Assembly: GCF_041821045.1 (NCBI RefSeq)
Contig: NZ_JBGUAW010000006.1
Coordinates: 1 to 64,000 of the forward strand
Origin: Thiohalorhabdus sp. Cl-TMA
GTDB lineage: Bacteria; Pseudomonadota; Gammaproteobacteria; Thiohalorhabdales; Thiohalorhabdaceae
DNA: 64,000 nucleotides
Reading direction: 5' to 3'
The notes below the pieces were generated by a model. That model did not search any database and had not been told where the DNA came from. It worked only from the letters and a program-made list of their open reading frames with translations. How positions within the stretch are numbered: position 1 is the first letter of the stretch; each line of letters begins with the position of its first letter. Of the stretch, positions 1 through 7,474 are shown piece by piece. The position numbers and the translations under genes were made by a program.

Positions 1-189
1 AGTAGGTATTCAATCACCGACCGCGCCTCAAAATACATCAGGCTCCGGGGAGGGAGACAATCACCCGAGTCCTTACAGGTATTCCCCGCTCCTACCGGGC
101 AATGCCCCTGGTTTCCCTAACTCCTCATTGTTCAGGGCTCTACCGTTTTGAAAGGGCCATACCGTTAAATGAATCCGGGTGCAGCCGCG

Positions 190-608
190 GCACTCGGTTA
201 TCGAAAAAGGAGGCCCAGGCCAACGGGGTTGGCATGCTGCTGGCGGGCTCGGCGTCACAAGCGCAGCAGGGCGCCGCGCACCACGGGGTACTTGAGGCGG
301 GCGGCGCTGTAGTGGTACCAGGAATAGTTGGCGCCGCGCGGCTCATGGTTAGGCAGGTCCGGCCACGTACGGGGATTTTCGGTCTGCTCAGTCTCCCAGG
401 TAACCAACCCGTCCTTGACGTAGATCTTCCAGGAACAGGCACCGGTGCAGTTCACTCCGTGCGTGGAGCGCACCACCTTGTCGTGCTGCCAGCGCTGCCG
501 ATAGGCCCTTTCCCAGGATCGGTCCTCGTTGGTGGTTCGGCCGTGGCCTACGGCGAACCCGCCCTGGACCCGCTTGAAAAAGGTGCGTCGATCGAGAAAA
601 TGGCTCAT
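190..608 (-). pseudogene. narG: narG remnant (respiratory nitrate reductase alpha, N-terminal piece)
   Basis: The first ~115 codons match the start of membrane nitrate reductase Nar[72 protein letters not shown]. The family then reads CPRG followed by A-x-YSWY; here PRG runs straight into ANYSWY, so four residues are missing, including the cysteine that is the fourth ligand of the FS0 iron-sulfur cluster. The frame hits TGA where the family has Trp (LW-R), resumes as RRARQQHANPV, then shifts frame (AWASFF appears in another frame) and loses similarity near base 190. Nothing of narHJI is visible to the left. This is clearly a decayed gene, with the true 3' end of similarity approximate. Confidence 0.9.
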
Positions 609-644
609 GGCTGCGTCCTATGACTGAGGGTAGAACCCGGCACC

Positions 645-695
645 CCAAAATTTATAGGACCAACACTACCGGGGATGCACGATGACTACGATCAA
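645..695 (-). promoter_or_regulatory. FNR-type promoter in front of the narG remnant
   Basis: Read on the minus strand, TTGATCGTAGTCAT (682-695) matches the FNR palindrome TTGAT-N4-ATCAA at 8 of 10 positions. A -10-like TATAAA lies at 651-656. The FNR-like site centres about 41-44 bases upstream of the expected transcript start, the spacing of class II FNR-activated promoters. So the control region looks better preserved than the gene it serves. The rest of 609-939 holds no gene I can support. Confidence 0.5.
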
Positions 696-939
696 GTAGG
701 AGCCAACAAGGCCTCGGAACCTTCAACCCCCCTGATCGGAACCAGCGGTGGTGGAGGTATCGCCGAGGGTGTTACGCCGGGGCTCCGTGAGCCCGCCCCT
801 CTCCCCACCGCGAAACCGCTTCGCCTCATAAAACCCGATCCAGTAGCCATGAGAGGTAATCCTTCCGAGGGTATCTTCCGGAGCCGCCGCCTGTTTACGG
901 TAATAGTCCCTGAATCGTCGCTGCCGCAAGGGGATTGTC

Positions 940-1197
940 ATGAGGCTACAGGATCTAAACGCCCGGATTCTCGAGCACGAAGGGCGCATCGCCGGTATGG
1001 GGGAGGAAACGCCGCTCCTCGGGCTCTACAACGTGGCCATGTCCTCGGCCACCGGCCATTTCGGGGTGGAAGAGCCGGAAGCCGATCCCGAAGTTCCCCA
1101 GGACCAGGCCGAGTGGTGGCTGCGGTGCTACCAGGAGCTCGAGGAGCGCGGCGAGATGTACCAGGACCTGCAGGACCTCTTCGACGCTATAGATTGA
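940..1197 (+). CDS. Small acidic hypothetical protein (85 aa)
   Basis: An 85-residue acidic protein starting MRLQDLNARILEHEGRI, with the ribosome site AAGGGGA 6 bases before ATG and a clean rho-independent terminator ~80 bases after the stop. It is predicted helical and soluble, with two Trp in a row (AEWWLRCYQELEERGEMYQDL) and no signal peptide or metal motif. I do not recognise a family. The translation signals and terminator make it a credible monocistronic gene; function unknown. Confidence 0.6.
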   Translation: MRLQDLNARILEHEGRIAGMGEETPLLGLYNVAMSSATGHFGVEEPEADPEVPQDQAEWWLRCYQELEERGEMYQDLQDLFDAID

Positions 1198-1274
1198 CGC
1201 GCCTCCGGCCCCGTCCATTCCGGAGAAGCAAGGGGGCTAGAGCGTAACCAAGCCGTTTGCAGCCACCTCTCCGG

Positions 1275-1305
1275 CGCCCCTGCATTCCGTTAGGGGCGTT
1301 TTTTT
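1275..1305 (+). terminator. Rho-independent terminator
   Basis: A perfect 7-bp stem CGCCCCT/AGGGGCG with a 10-base loop is followed by seven T. It ends the 85-aa gene and separates it from the downstream transporter. Confidence 0.85.
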
Positions 1306-1473
1306 CGTCCTGCCCCTTCCCCCTACCGCTATTTCCCTCCTCCCCCAATGGGTTCGCGGCTTCCGGCGAGTCTGGCTCAATGGGAGCAGAAGGGTCCATG
1401 TACATGCGGATGCCGCCCGGCTGGATGCCGGGAAGACATCGCCATCCAGGCATCCATCCAGGAAGGCGGGACC

Positions 1474-2553
1474 ATGCCTGCAGGTTTCTCCTATCCGTCC
1501 GGCCAGGCACAGAAGATCGCCCTGTTCCTACTGGCCGCAATCACCGCCATCCTGGTCGGCGGGGCGCTGAAGGCTACTTATATCGTCACCATGCCCCTCG
1601 CGGTGGCGTTCTTCATCGCGATTCTGGTTCTGCCCTTCCAGAACTGGCTGAGCCGGATACTTCCGGACCGCCTGTGGTGGCTGAGCATCATCGCCACCAT
1701 GCTGGGGATACTGATCGTGGTCGGTGCACTGATCACGGCGATGTGGTACAGCTTCGGGGCCGTCCTGGACAAGGCGCCCCAGTACGCGGACACTGTCCAG
1801 CAGTATTGGGAGCAGATCCAGGCCTGGGCGAAACGGAAGGGACTTCCCCTTCAGGAGACTCTGCGGCAGACCGAAGGAATCTCCAGCACCCTGATCGGCT
1901 TCCTGACCTCCAGCCTCGCGTCCTTCTGGATCGTGGCCGGGATGCTAGTGCTGGTCTTCTTCCTGGTCCTGCTTATGCTGCTGGAGTCCAAGGAATGGCG
2001 GGTGAAGGTCCGCCGCGGCCTTGGTTTCGAGGAATCGGCCGCCACCGTGGAAGCAGTGGACGCCATCGCCTTCCGGGTCCGGCAGTATCTGCTGGTTAAA
2101 ACCGCGGTTAGCCTGCTATCGGGGGTTTCCGCGGGACTCTGGCTGTGGCTTATGGACGTGGATTTCGCCCTGCTCTGGGGCTTGCTGACCTTCCTGCTCA
2201 ACTACCTTCCCAATATCGGCTCGATCATCGCCGTCTTTCCGCCCACCATCCTGGCCTTCATCCAGTTCGGCCTCTGGGGCGGACTGATCGTGGTGGGCGG
2301 TTTGACCCTGATCGAGCAGATCCTGGGCAATCTGGTCGGTCCCCGGCTGGAGGGGCGAACCCTGGCTATTTCCCCCATGGTTGTATTGGTCTCCATCGTC
2401 TTCTGGGGCTGGGTATGGGGCGTGGTAGGGGCGTTGATCGGCGTGCTGTTGACCACCACCATCATCATCATCTGCGACCAGATCCCGACCCTGCGGCCGG
2501 TGGCCATCCTCCTGCGCCGGGCCGAAACCCCGCCCTCCGAGAGCTCGCAATAG
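1474..2553 (+). CDS. AI-2E family transporter (PerM/TqsA-like membrane protein)
   Basis: About 359 residues with the layout of the AI-2E exporter family: two early hydrophobic segments, a central amphipathic stretch (about residues 80-140), and a C-terminal block of five or six membrane helices with LLTFLLNYLPNIGSIIAVFPP and the family G-N-x-V-x-P-R-L-x-G motif (ILGNLVGPRLEGRTLAISP). I chose the ATG at 1474 because GGAAGGCGGG precedes it and the hydrophobic N-terminus follows at once; the frame is open 126 bases further upstream. Family members have been linked to autoinducer-2 or indole export and to Na+/H+ antiport, so the substrate is not known. A second, unrelated-by-position family member lies at 39.7-40.8 kb. 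Confidence 0.88.
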   Translation: MPAGFSYPSGQAQKIALFLLAAITAILVGGALKATYIVTMPLAVAFFIAILVLPFQNWLSRILPDRLWWLSIIATMLGILIVVGALITAMWYSFGAVLDKAPQYADTVQQYWEQIQAWAKRKGLPLQETLRQTEGISSTLIGFLTSSLASFWIVAGMLVLVFFLVLLMLLESKEWRVKVRRGLGFEESAATVEAVDAIAFRVRQYLLVKTAVSLLSGVSAGLWLWLMDVDFALLWGLLTFLLNYLPNIGSIIAVFPPTILAFIQFGLWGGLIVVGGLTLIEQILGNLVGPRLEGRTLAISPMVVLVSIVFWGWVWGVVGALIGVLLTTTIIIICDQIPTLRPVAILLRRAETPPSESSQ

Positions 2554-2577
2554 CCCGGGGAGCTTTGCCTCCCCGGG
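2554..2577 (+). terminator. Hairpin after the transporter, without T-tract
   Basis: A perfect 9-bp stem CCCGGGGAG/CTCCCCGGG with loop CTTTGC begins right after the stop codon. No T run follows, so it may be a 3' stabiliser or a rho-assisted end rather than a classic terminator. Confidence 0.5.
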
Positions 2578-2697
2578 GAGCCCGCCTTCGGGGCCTCCTT
2601 ACCTAGCCCTTCAGGGGCTTCCGGAGGTCCTTTAGAGACTATAACCGTCGGCTTACCATCAACTCGATTTCGGTGCCCCACCGGACGGCCACGCTCC

Positions 2698-3432
2698 TCA
2701 TCCCCGGCCGGTCAATTTCAGCCGACGCTGGAAACGACGCCCGTCTTCGGCCATGGCGTCGTTATTGAACAGGATGCGTACCGGACTCTCGTCCCTCGCC
2801 CACCCCGCCAGGGTGTCCAGCTCTTCGTCCGTGTACCGGTAGTGGTAGCCGTAGGCCGGGTGGCCATGCAGGCGGAAATACCGGTAACCGCCGGTGGCCG
2901 GCGCGCGCAGGAAGGGATCCACGCCGTGCACCACACCCGTTTCCCGGGCAAGCTCCGCAACGAGCGCATCCGTCCACTCCCCGCCGCGGGGCTCGAAGAC
3001 CAGGTAGCGGCCCCGCCGTTCGGCGTTTCGCAGGAATGCGTGAAGGTTTTCCAGATTGCCCGCCGTGGGCCGGAAGCTCGCGGGAGTCTGGAGCAGCACG
3101 GCCTCCGCTACCAGGGCGTCGGCGATGGCCTGGGTACGCTCCCAGGCCATCCGGGTGGTGGGATTCCAGCGCAGACCCCCGGCCTCGCGGCGCTGCCGCT
3201 CGTCCAGCGACTCCCGGAGGCGCCGATACGTGGGGCTGTTGGGGTAATGGGTGATGAGCTGCCAGGCCTTCACGGCGAATGTGAAGGCCGGTCCGGCGCG
3301 CTCCCGCCAGCGGCGGGCGGTGGCCACCCGGGGCGGCTGGTAGAAGGTCTTCTGGTCCTCGAGCATTTCGAGGTCGCGGAAGGTTCGGGCCTGGGCCTCC
3401 GCGAAGCCGCAGGTGCCGACGCGGATATCCAT
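2698..3432 (-). CDS. DUF72 family protein (YecE-like)
   Basis: A 244-residue DUF72 protein, a TIM-barrel family of unknown function. It shows the opening VGTCGF, the F-x-F-x-x-K motif (FTFAVKAWQLITHYP), LLQTPASF, the LVFEPRG strand and the terminal YFRLHGHPAYGY and FNNDAMAEDGRRF motifs. The start is placed at the ATG giving MDIRVGTCGF because the barrel begins there; the frame is open eight codons further up. It is the last gene of a minus-strand group and lies 87 bases after the MnmM-like gene, so it could be co-transcribed. Confidence 0.88.
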   Translation of the reverse strand: MDIRVGTCGFAEAQARTFRDLEMLEDQKTFYQPPRVATARRWRERAGPAFTFAVKAWQLITHYPNSPTYRRLRESLDERQRREAGGLRWNPTTRMAWERTQAIADALVAEAVLLQTPASFRPTAGNLENLHAFLRNAERRGRYLVFEPRGGEWTDALVAELARETGVVHGVDPFLRAPATGGYRYFRLHGHPAYGYHYRYTDEELDTLAGWARDESPVRILFNNDAMAEDGRRFQRRLKLTGRG

Positions 3433-3519
3433 CCGGGGCCCTCCCTCTTCATGCACCCTGCGCTCGCAGAGCCCGGCAGCTCGTCGGAGCGACGAGTCGC
3501 TTCCGAGGAGGGGAATCGC

Positions 3520-4101
3520 TCAGAAAGGGATACGCTCGAGAGCCACCATCCGCGGAACGCCGCGGTCGGACTCCTCCGGCGCATCACGCGCCAAGATATG
3601 GAGCTCCTTACCGCTCCCGCCCTCCGCCCATTCCATGACCGCGGCGCATTCCTCCGCGCCCCCGGGGTGTCCCGGATAGGCCACCACGGAAAGCCGACCT
3701 TCCGGAGCCAATAGGGCGATGCTCGCGTCTAGCGCGGCCAGGGTGGTCTCCGGACGGGTGATCAAGGTTTTCTCACCGCCGGGAAGAAAGCCCAGGTTGA
3801 ACATGACCGCCTGCACCCGGCCTGCCGCTTGGCCGGGAAGCAGATACGGCAGGCGTTCATGACCGCCCTGATGGAGCCGTACCCGGTCCAGGACCCCCGC
3901 CTCCGCGAGGCGGGCACGCGCCGCGCTCAGGGCCGGGGTCTGAGTATCCACGCCGTCCACCCGGCCGCCCTCCCCCACCATCTGCGCGAGGAACAGGGTA
4001 TCGTGCCCATTGCCCACCGTGGCATCCACCGCCCAGGCCCCGGCATATAGGCATTCCGCAACGGCCCGATGGGCCCGGGCCACCGCTCCCCGGGCCGCCA
4101 T
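3520..4101 (-). CDS. mnmM: MnmM/YtqB-like tRNA wobble-uridine methyltransferase
   Basis: A 193-residue class I SAM methyltransferase of the YtqB family. Motif I is VDATVGNGHDTLFLA (about residues 25-39), motif II the acidic DGVDTQ, and the family signatures FNLGFLPGGEK and ITRPETT follow, then VAYPGHPGG. In Bacillus this family (MnmM) methylates nm5(s2)U34 in tRNA, replacing the methyltransferase half of MnmC. Its ATG overlaps the stop of the upstream FAD oxidoreductase by one base (TGATG), so the two are translationally coupled. The family call is firm; the exact substrate here is inferred from homology and the neighbour. Confidence 0.85.
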   Translation of the reverse strand: MAARGAVARAHRAVAECLYAGAWAVDATVGNGHDTLFLAQMVGEGGRVDGVDTQTPALSAARARLAEAGVLDRVRLHQGGHERLPYLLPGQAAGRVQAVMFNLGFLPGGEKTLITRPETTLAALDASIALLAPEGRLSVVAYPGHPGGAEECAAVMEWAEGGSGKELHILARDAPEESDRGVPRMVALERIPF

Positions 4102-5153
4102 CAGGCGCGCTCCCGGAATCGGGCGATATCCGCCTCCTCGGGAAGCTCTTCCCCGGCCACCAGATGGGCCGCCAGGCGCTCGGCATAATAGGGCCCGATG
4201 AGCGCGCCGCGCGCGCCCAGTCCGTTGAGCACCGCCACCCGCGGTTCCTCCGGGTGGCAGCCGGCCATGGGCCGATGGTCGGTGGGCGCCGGACGGATCC
4301 CGGCGCGATGGCGGGTGACCGTCGCTTCGGGCATGCCGCCGAGCAGCGCGGGTAGGTGGGCCAGGAGCTCCCGGCGGCCAGCCTCGGTGGGCAGCTCATC
4401 GGGATGATGCCGGTCGAAGGTGGAGCCCAGCAGGAAGGCTTCGCCGCCGCACGGGACCAGGGTGACCTTCCGGTTCACCGGTTGGTCCGGGACCTCCCCT
4501 TGCAGGTGCCCGCCGACCATCTCTCCCTTGACCGGGGTGAGCGGCAGCCAGTGAAACCAAGGATTCTCCCGCACCCGGTACCCCTCGCAGAAGACCACCC
4601 GATCGGCGCGCAGTCCCTCCCATTCCACGCCTTCGCGGTCCACTCTGACATCTCCCGGCTCCAGCCGGGCCTCCTGCCGCACACCCCGGCTGGCGATCAC
4701 CGCCCCGGCCGCCTCCAGGAAGGCCTCCGTGTCCAGGATGCCGCCGCCGCGTATGAAATAGGCCTCGGGACGGTCCTCCGTGCCATGGATGGGCGTATCC
4801 AGATAGGGCCGGTAATCGGGATCCGCCCGCCGACGCCGGTAATGGCCCGCCTCCTCCTCGTTCCGGCACAGGCGGAGGGTATCGACCTCCCGGAAGAACG
4901 CCCGGCCGCGTTGGCGCTCCACCTTGCGATAGATGCGCCGGGCGGTGGGCAGCATGCGCTCCAGGGGACCAACCCGGGTCAGCCGCCGTCCGCCGATGGG
5001 CGTCAGCAGCCCCGCTGCGACCCGGGAGGCGGACGCCGCACGGTACTCATCCACGAGGGCCACCCGCTGGCCACGCTCCAACAGGGAAAGGGCCACCAGC
5101 GTTCCGGCCAAGCCGCCTCCCACCACCAGGATGTCATGCGCGTTGCCACTCAA
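4101..5153 (-). CDS. FAD-dependent DAO-family oxidoreductase, MnmC2/YurR-like
   Basis: A 350-residue D-amino-acid-oxidase fold protein. The N-terminal dinucleotide motif is VVGGGLAGTLVALSLLERG (residues 10-28); AAGLLTPIGGRR, LTPVKGEM, GSTFDRHHPDE and AGIRPAPTDHRPM follow, and the C-terminal FAD loop is NGLGARGALIGPYYAERLA. These late motifs are typical of the FAD half of MnmC, which removes the carboxymethyl group from cmnm5U34. Coupling to a MnmM-like methyltransferase supports that role. The start is TTG (5153), the only start in the short divergent gap; no strong ribosome site is visible. Alternative: a glycine-oxidase-like enzyme of other specificity. Confidence 0.78.
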   Translation of the reverse strand: MSGNAHDILVVGGGLAGTLVALSLLERGQRVALVDEYRAASASRVAAGLLTPIGGRRLTRVGPLERMLPTARRIYRKVERQRGRAFFREVDTLRLCRNEEEAGHYRRRRADPDYRPYLDTPIHGTEDRPEAYFIRGGGILDTEAFLEAAGAVIASRGVRQEARLEPGDVRVDREGVEWEGLRADRVVFCEGYRVRENPWFHWLPLTPVKGEMVGGHLQGEVPDQPVNRKVTLVPCGGEAFLLGSTFDRHHPDELPTEAGRRELLAHLPALLGGMPEATVTRHRAGIRPAPTDHRPMAGCHPEEPRVAVLNGLGARGALIGPYYAERLAAHLVAGEELPEEADIARFRERA

Positions 5154-5154
5154 G

Positions 5155-6239
5155 ATGCGGGGAGTCCTTTCCGTGGAAGCCGGTGGTCAGGCACTCTACT
5201 ATAGAAAACCTTCGCACCCGGGACATTTCTTGCCGCTCCAGAAGCCGATTTCCGAGGCCCAGGACCTGGACATCCCCGATTCCTGGGTCCGGACCGCGAG
5301 CGCCCTGCTGGCGGAGGGCCGCACACGGGTCATGGTCGCGGGAGGCGCGGACCGGGGCAAATCCAGCTTCTGCCGCTACCTGGCGGCCCGCGCTCTGGAA
5401 ATGGGCAAGAGGGTGGCTTTCCTGGATACGGATGTGGGGCAGAAGGACATCGGGCCCCCGGCGGCCCTGACCCTGAAGCTCCTGCACCCCACTCATCCCG
5501 CGGCGGAGGCTCCCGACGGGTTCTATTTCGTGGGCTCTGTAAGCCCCAGGGGCCATTTCCTGCCCATAGCCACGGGCTCCGAAGCCCTTCTGCGCGGAAA
5601 CGGACAGGATATCGCCATCGTCAATACGGACGGCCTGGTACGCGGCCCGGGCCGAGTCCTGCGCCACTACCAGACAGAGGCGCTCGCGCCGGACACGCTG
5701 GTAGCCATTGAGCGGGAAGGGGAGCAGGGCACGATCCCCGTCCACACGGGCATACGGATCCGTCGCCTTTCCCCCGCCCCCGCCGCCCGGGAGCGCACAT
5801 CCGACCAGCGCCGGGCGGCCCGGCTGGGCGCCTTCCGGCAATATTTCAGCGAAGCGCGGCGCTCGGCCCTGGACCTGGACCTGGAGCACCTGCGCATGGA
5901 GCGCTGCCTCCTGTTCACGGGAGTCCCTGTCGAACCCCACGGCTTCCTGTATGCGGAGGATACCGTCGAAGGGCGCGTGGTAGTGGGGAACCGGGCGTTA
6001 CCGGACCCGGGGACCAAACGGATTCCGGCCGGCTTCGAGCGCGGCCTCCTCTGTGGAATGCTGGATACCGAGGGGACTTGCGTTGGTCTGGGCGTGCTGG
6101 AGCACCTTGATTTCCGCGCCCGCAAGCTGCTGCTCCGCTCCCGGTGGAGGGAGCGCTCGTACGGGGCGTGCAGCTCGGGGACCTCTATCTCGATCCCGAG
6201 GGGCGAGAGCTGAGCCGGTCGCGGCCCAAATTCCTGTAG
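5155..6239 (+). CDS. Clp1/Grc3-like P-loop polynucleotide kinase, frameshifted near the 3' end
   Basis: Walker A is GGADRGKSS and the Clp1-type lid/Walker B motif is FLDTDVGQKDIGPP, followed by FVGSVSPRGHF and NTDGLVRGPG. This is the Clp1_P family (5'-hydroxyl RNA kinases in eukaryotes and archaea; the bacterial role is unknown). The uninterrupted frame stops at 6213 with an unlikely tail. Shifting by one base at the CCC run 6140-6142 restores a good C-terminus (VEGALVRGVQLGDLYLDPEG) ending at 6239, so one C seems to be missing, by mutation or sequencing error. The first in-frame ATG is 5155; a TTG at 5230 is also possible. Divergent from the tRNA-modification pair. Confidence 0.78.
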
Positions 6240-6440
6240 CGGTTTTCCCCCGGAGTCCGGAGAAAACGGTCAACTTTTGCCGTCCCACTGGTGCGCTCTC
6301 CCGGAAAAGCGCCGCAAATGACCCCCTGGACACGGGACAAGGGCTCCGTGCTCGAAGGGATCCCTGCCCTGGGGGCTTCCCTGCTGCCCCGCTTACTGGG
6401 CTCCCACAGCTTTTTTGAAGGGAATTCCCGCGACAGCGCA

Positions 6441-6875
6441 CTACCCCTCCGGACAGCCGGCATATTCGCGGGTCCACTCCAGGGCTCGGCCCACCCGCTC
6501 CCCAGCCAGCGCTCGACCCTCCGGAGCAGTAACCCATCGGTACTCATGATGCTCCGGCCTGCCGAGCTCCGGGCCCACTCCCAGGGTGACCCGCTCCTGC
6601 CGGGTCCTTCCCGCGAAATAGAGCGCCTTCTTCCGGCCACGGTTGTAGGGCTCGGTAATGTGGCAGTCATACCCCCAAGGGAACGTAAGATCCACGATTC
6701 CCGTTTCCTCCCACACCTCTCGGGCGGCCGTTTCCAGCGCCTCCTCGCCGGGCTCCACGAGGCCCTTGGGGAAATCCCAGTAATTATAGGCCCGCAGAAG
6801 TAGGAACCTGCATCCGTCCTCCACCACACGGATCACCACCACCCCCGCTGACAGCTCGGGCAAATCCCTGCTCAT
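6441..6875 (-). CDS. Nudix hydrolase (Ap4A hydrolase-like)
   Basis: A 144-residue Nudix protein. The Nudix box reads GLVEPGEEALETAAREVW then EETGI, matching G-x5-E-x7-REuxEExGu. The N-terminus SAGVVVIRVVEDGCRFLLLRAYNYWDFPKG (read in two blocks) is the arrangement seen in diadenosine-tetraphosphate and MutT-like hydrolases. I chose the ATG at 6875 (MSRDLPEL), preceded by GAGAGG; the frame is open 11 codons further up. About 200 bases separating it from the Clp1-like gene hold nothing recognisable. Confidence 0.85.
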   Translation of the reverse strand: MSRDLPELSAGVVVIRVVEDGCRFLLLRAYNYWDFPKGLVEPGEEALETAAREVWEETGIVDLTFPWGYDCHITEPYNRGRKKALYFAGRTRQERVTLGVGPELGRPEHHEYRWVTAPEGRALAGERVGRALEWTREYAGCPEG

Positions 6876-6963
6876 GAGCCTCTCAGCAACCAGGTTGGAA
6901 CATTCCATGCGCGAGGGCCAAGCCGGGTACTGGCACGGGGAAGTTAGCGAGGACCTCGAAGCC

Positions 6964-7308
6964 TTAACAGGTCAGATGCAGGGCCGCGGCAATCCGGGCG
7001 GAGGTCCGCATCAGCCGGTTCAGCTCCTCCACCGCCTGGGTGGTCCGTGCTACTCGGGGCTCCACCCCCTTGTCGCGCAGGGCCTTCAAGGTCTTCTCCG
7101 GAACATCCATGTTGCCGTAGAAGCCGGTCCCGATCACCAGCGTTTCCGGCGGATCCTCCAGCAGCGCCTCCAGGTCGGCGGGGTCCAGGGAGTGCCCTTC
7201 CCTCCGCCACCATGGCGAATGCACCTCTTCACCGGGCAGAAGGAGCACATCCTTGGTATACACCCGGCCTTCGATGGTGATCCGGCCAAAGGCGTAATCG
7301 TCGATCAC
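6964..7308 (-). CDS. Mth938-like (DUF498) domain protein
   Basis: About 114 residues of the Mth938-like fold: FGRITIEGRVYTKDVLLLPG, then LVIGTGFYGNMDVPEKTLKAL and a final VEELNRLMRTSARIAAALHLTC. The family is widespread and small, of unknown biochemical role (human AAMDC is a member). A GTG at 7308 with GAGG ~8 bases upstream is the best start; an in-frame ATG lies far upstream at 7443 with poor sequence. Downstream of the persulfide dioxygenase fusion, same strand. Confidence 0.75.
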   Translation of the reverse strand: MIDDYAFGRITIEGRVYTKDVLLLPGEEVHSPWWRREGHSLDPADLEALLEDPPETLVIGTGFYGNMDVPEKTLKALRDKGVEPRVARTTQAVEELNRLMRTSARIAAALHLTC

Positions 7309-7474
7309 GGTGTCGCCCTCGAAGTGGCCTCGATCACACCATCCTGCCCCACTCCGAGCCCCGGCGCCAAGATACCCGACCGTTGCCGCGGCCGAGTCCC
7401 GCTCCCGCGGGGCGGACGGGCCGCTGGCTCCGGAGCGGATCACGCCGTGCGTCCCGGCCCCACCTCTGACGGGC

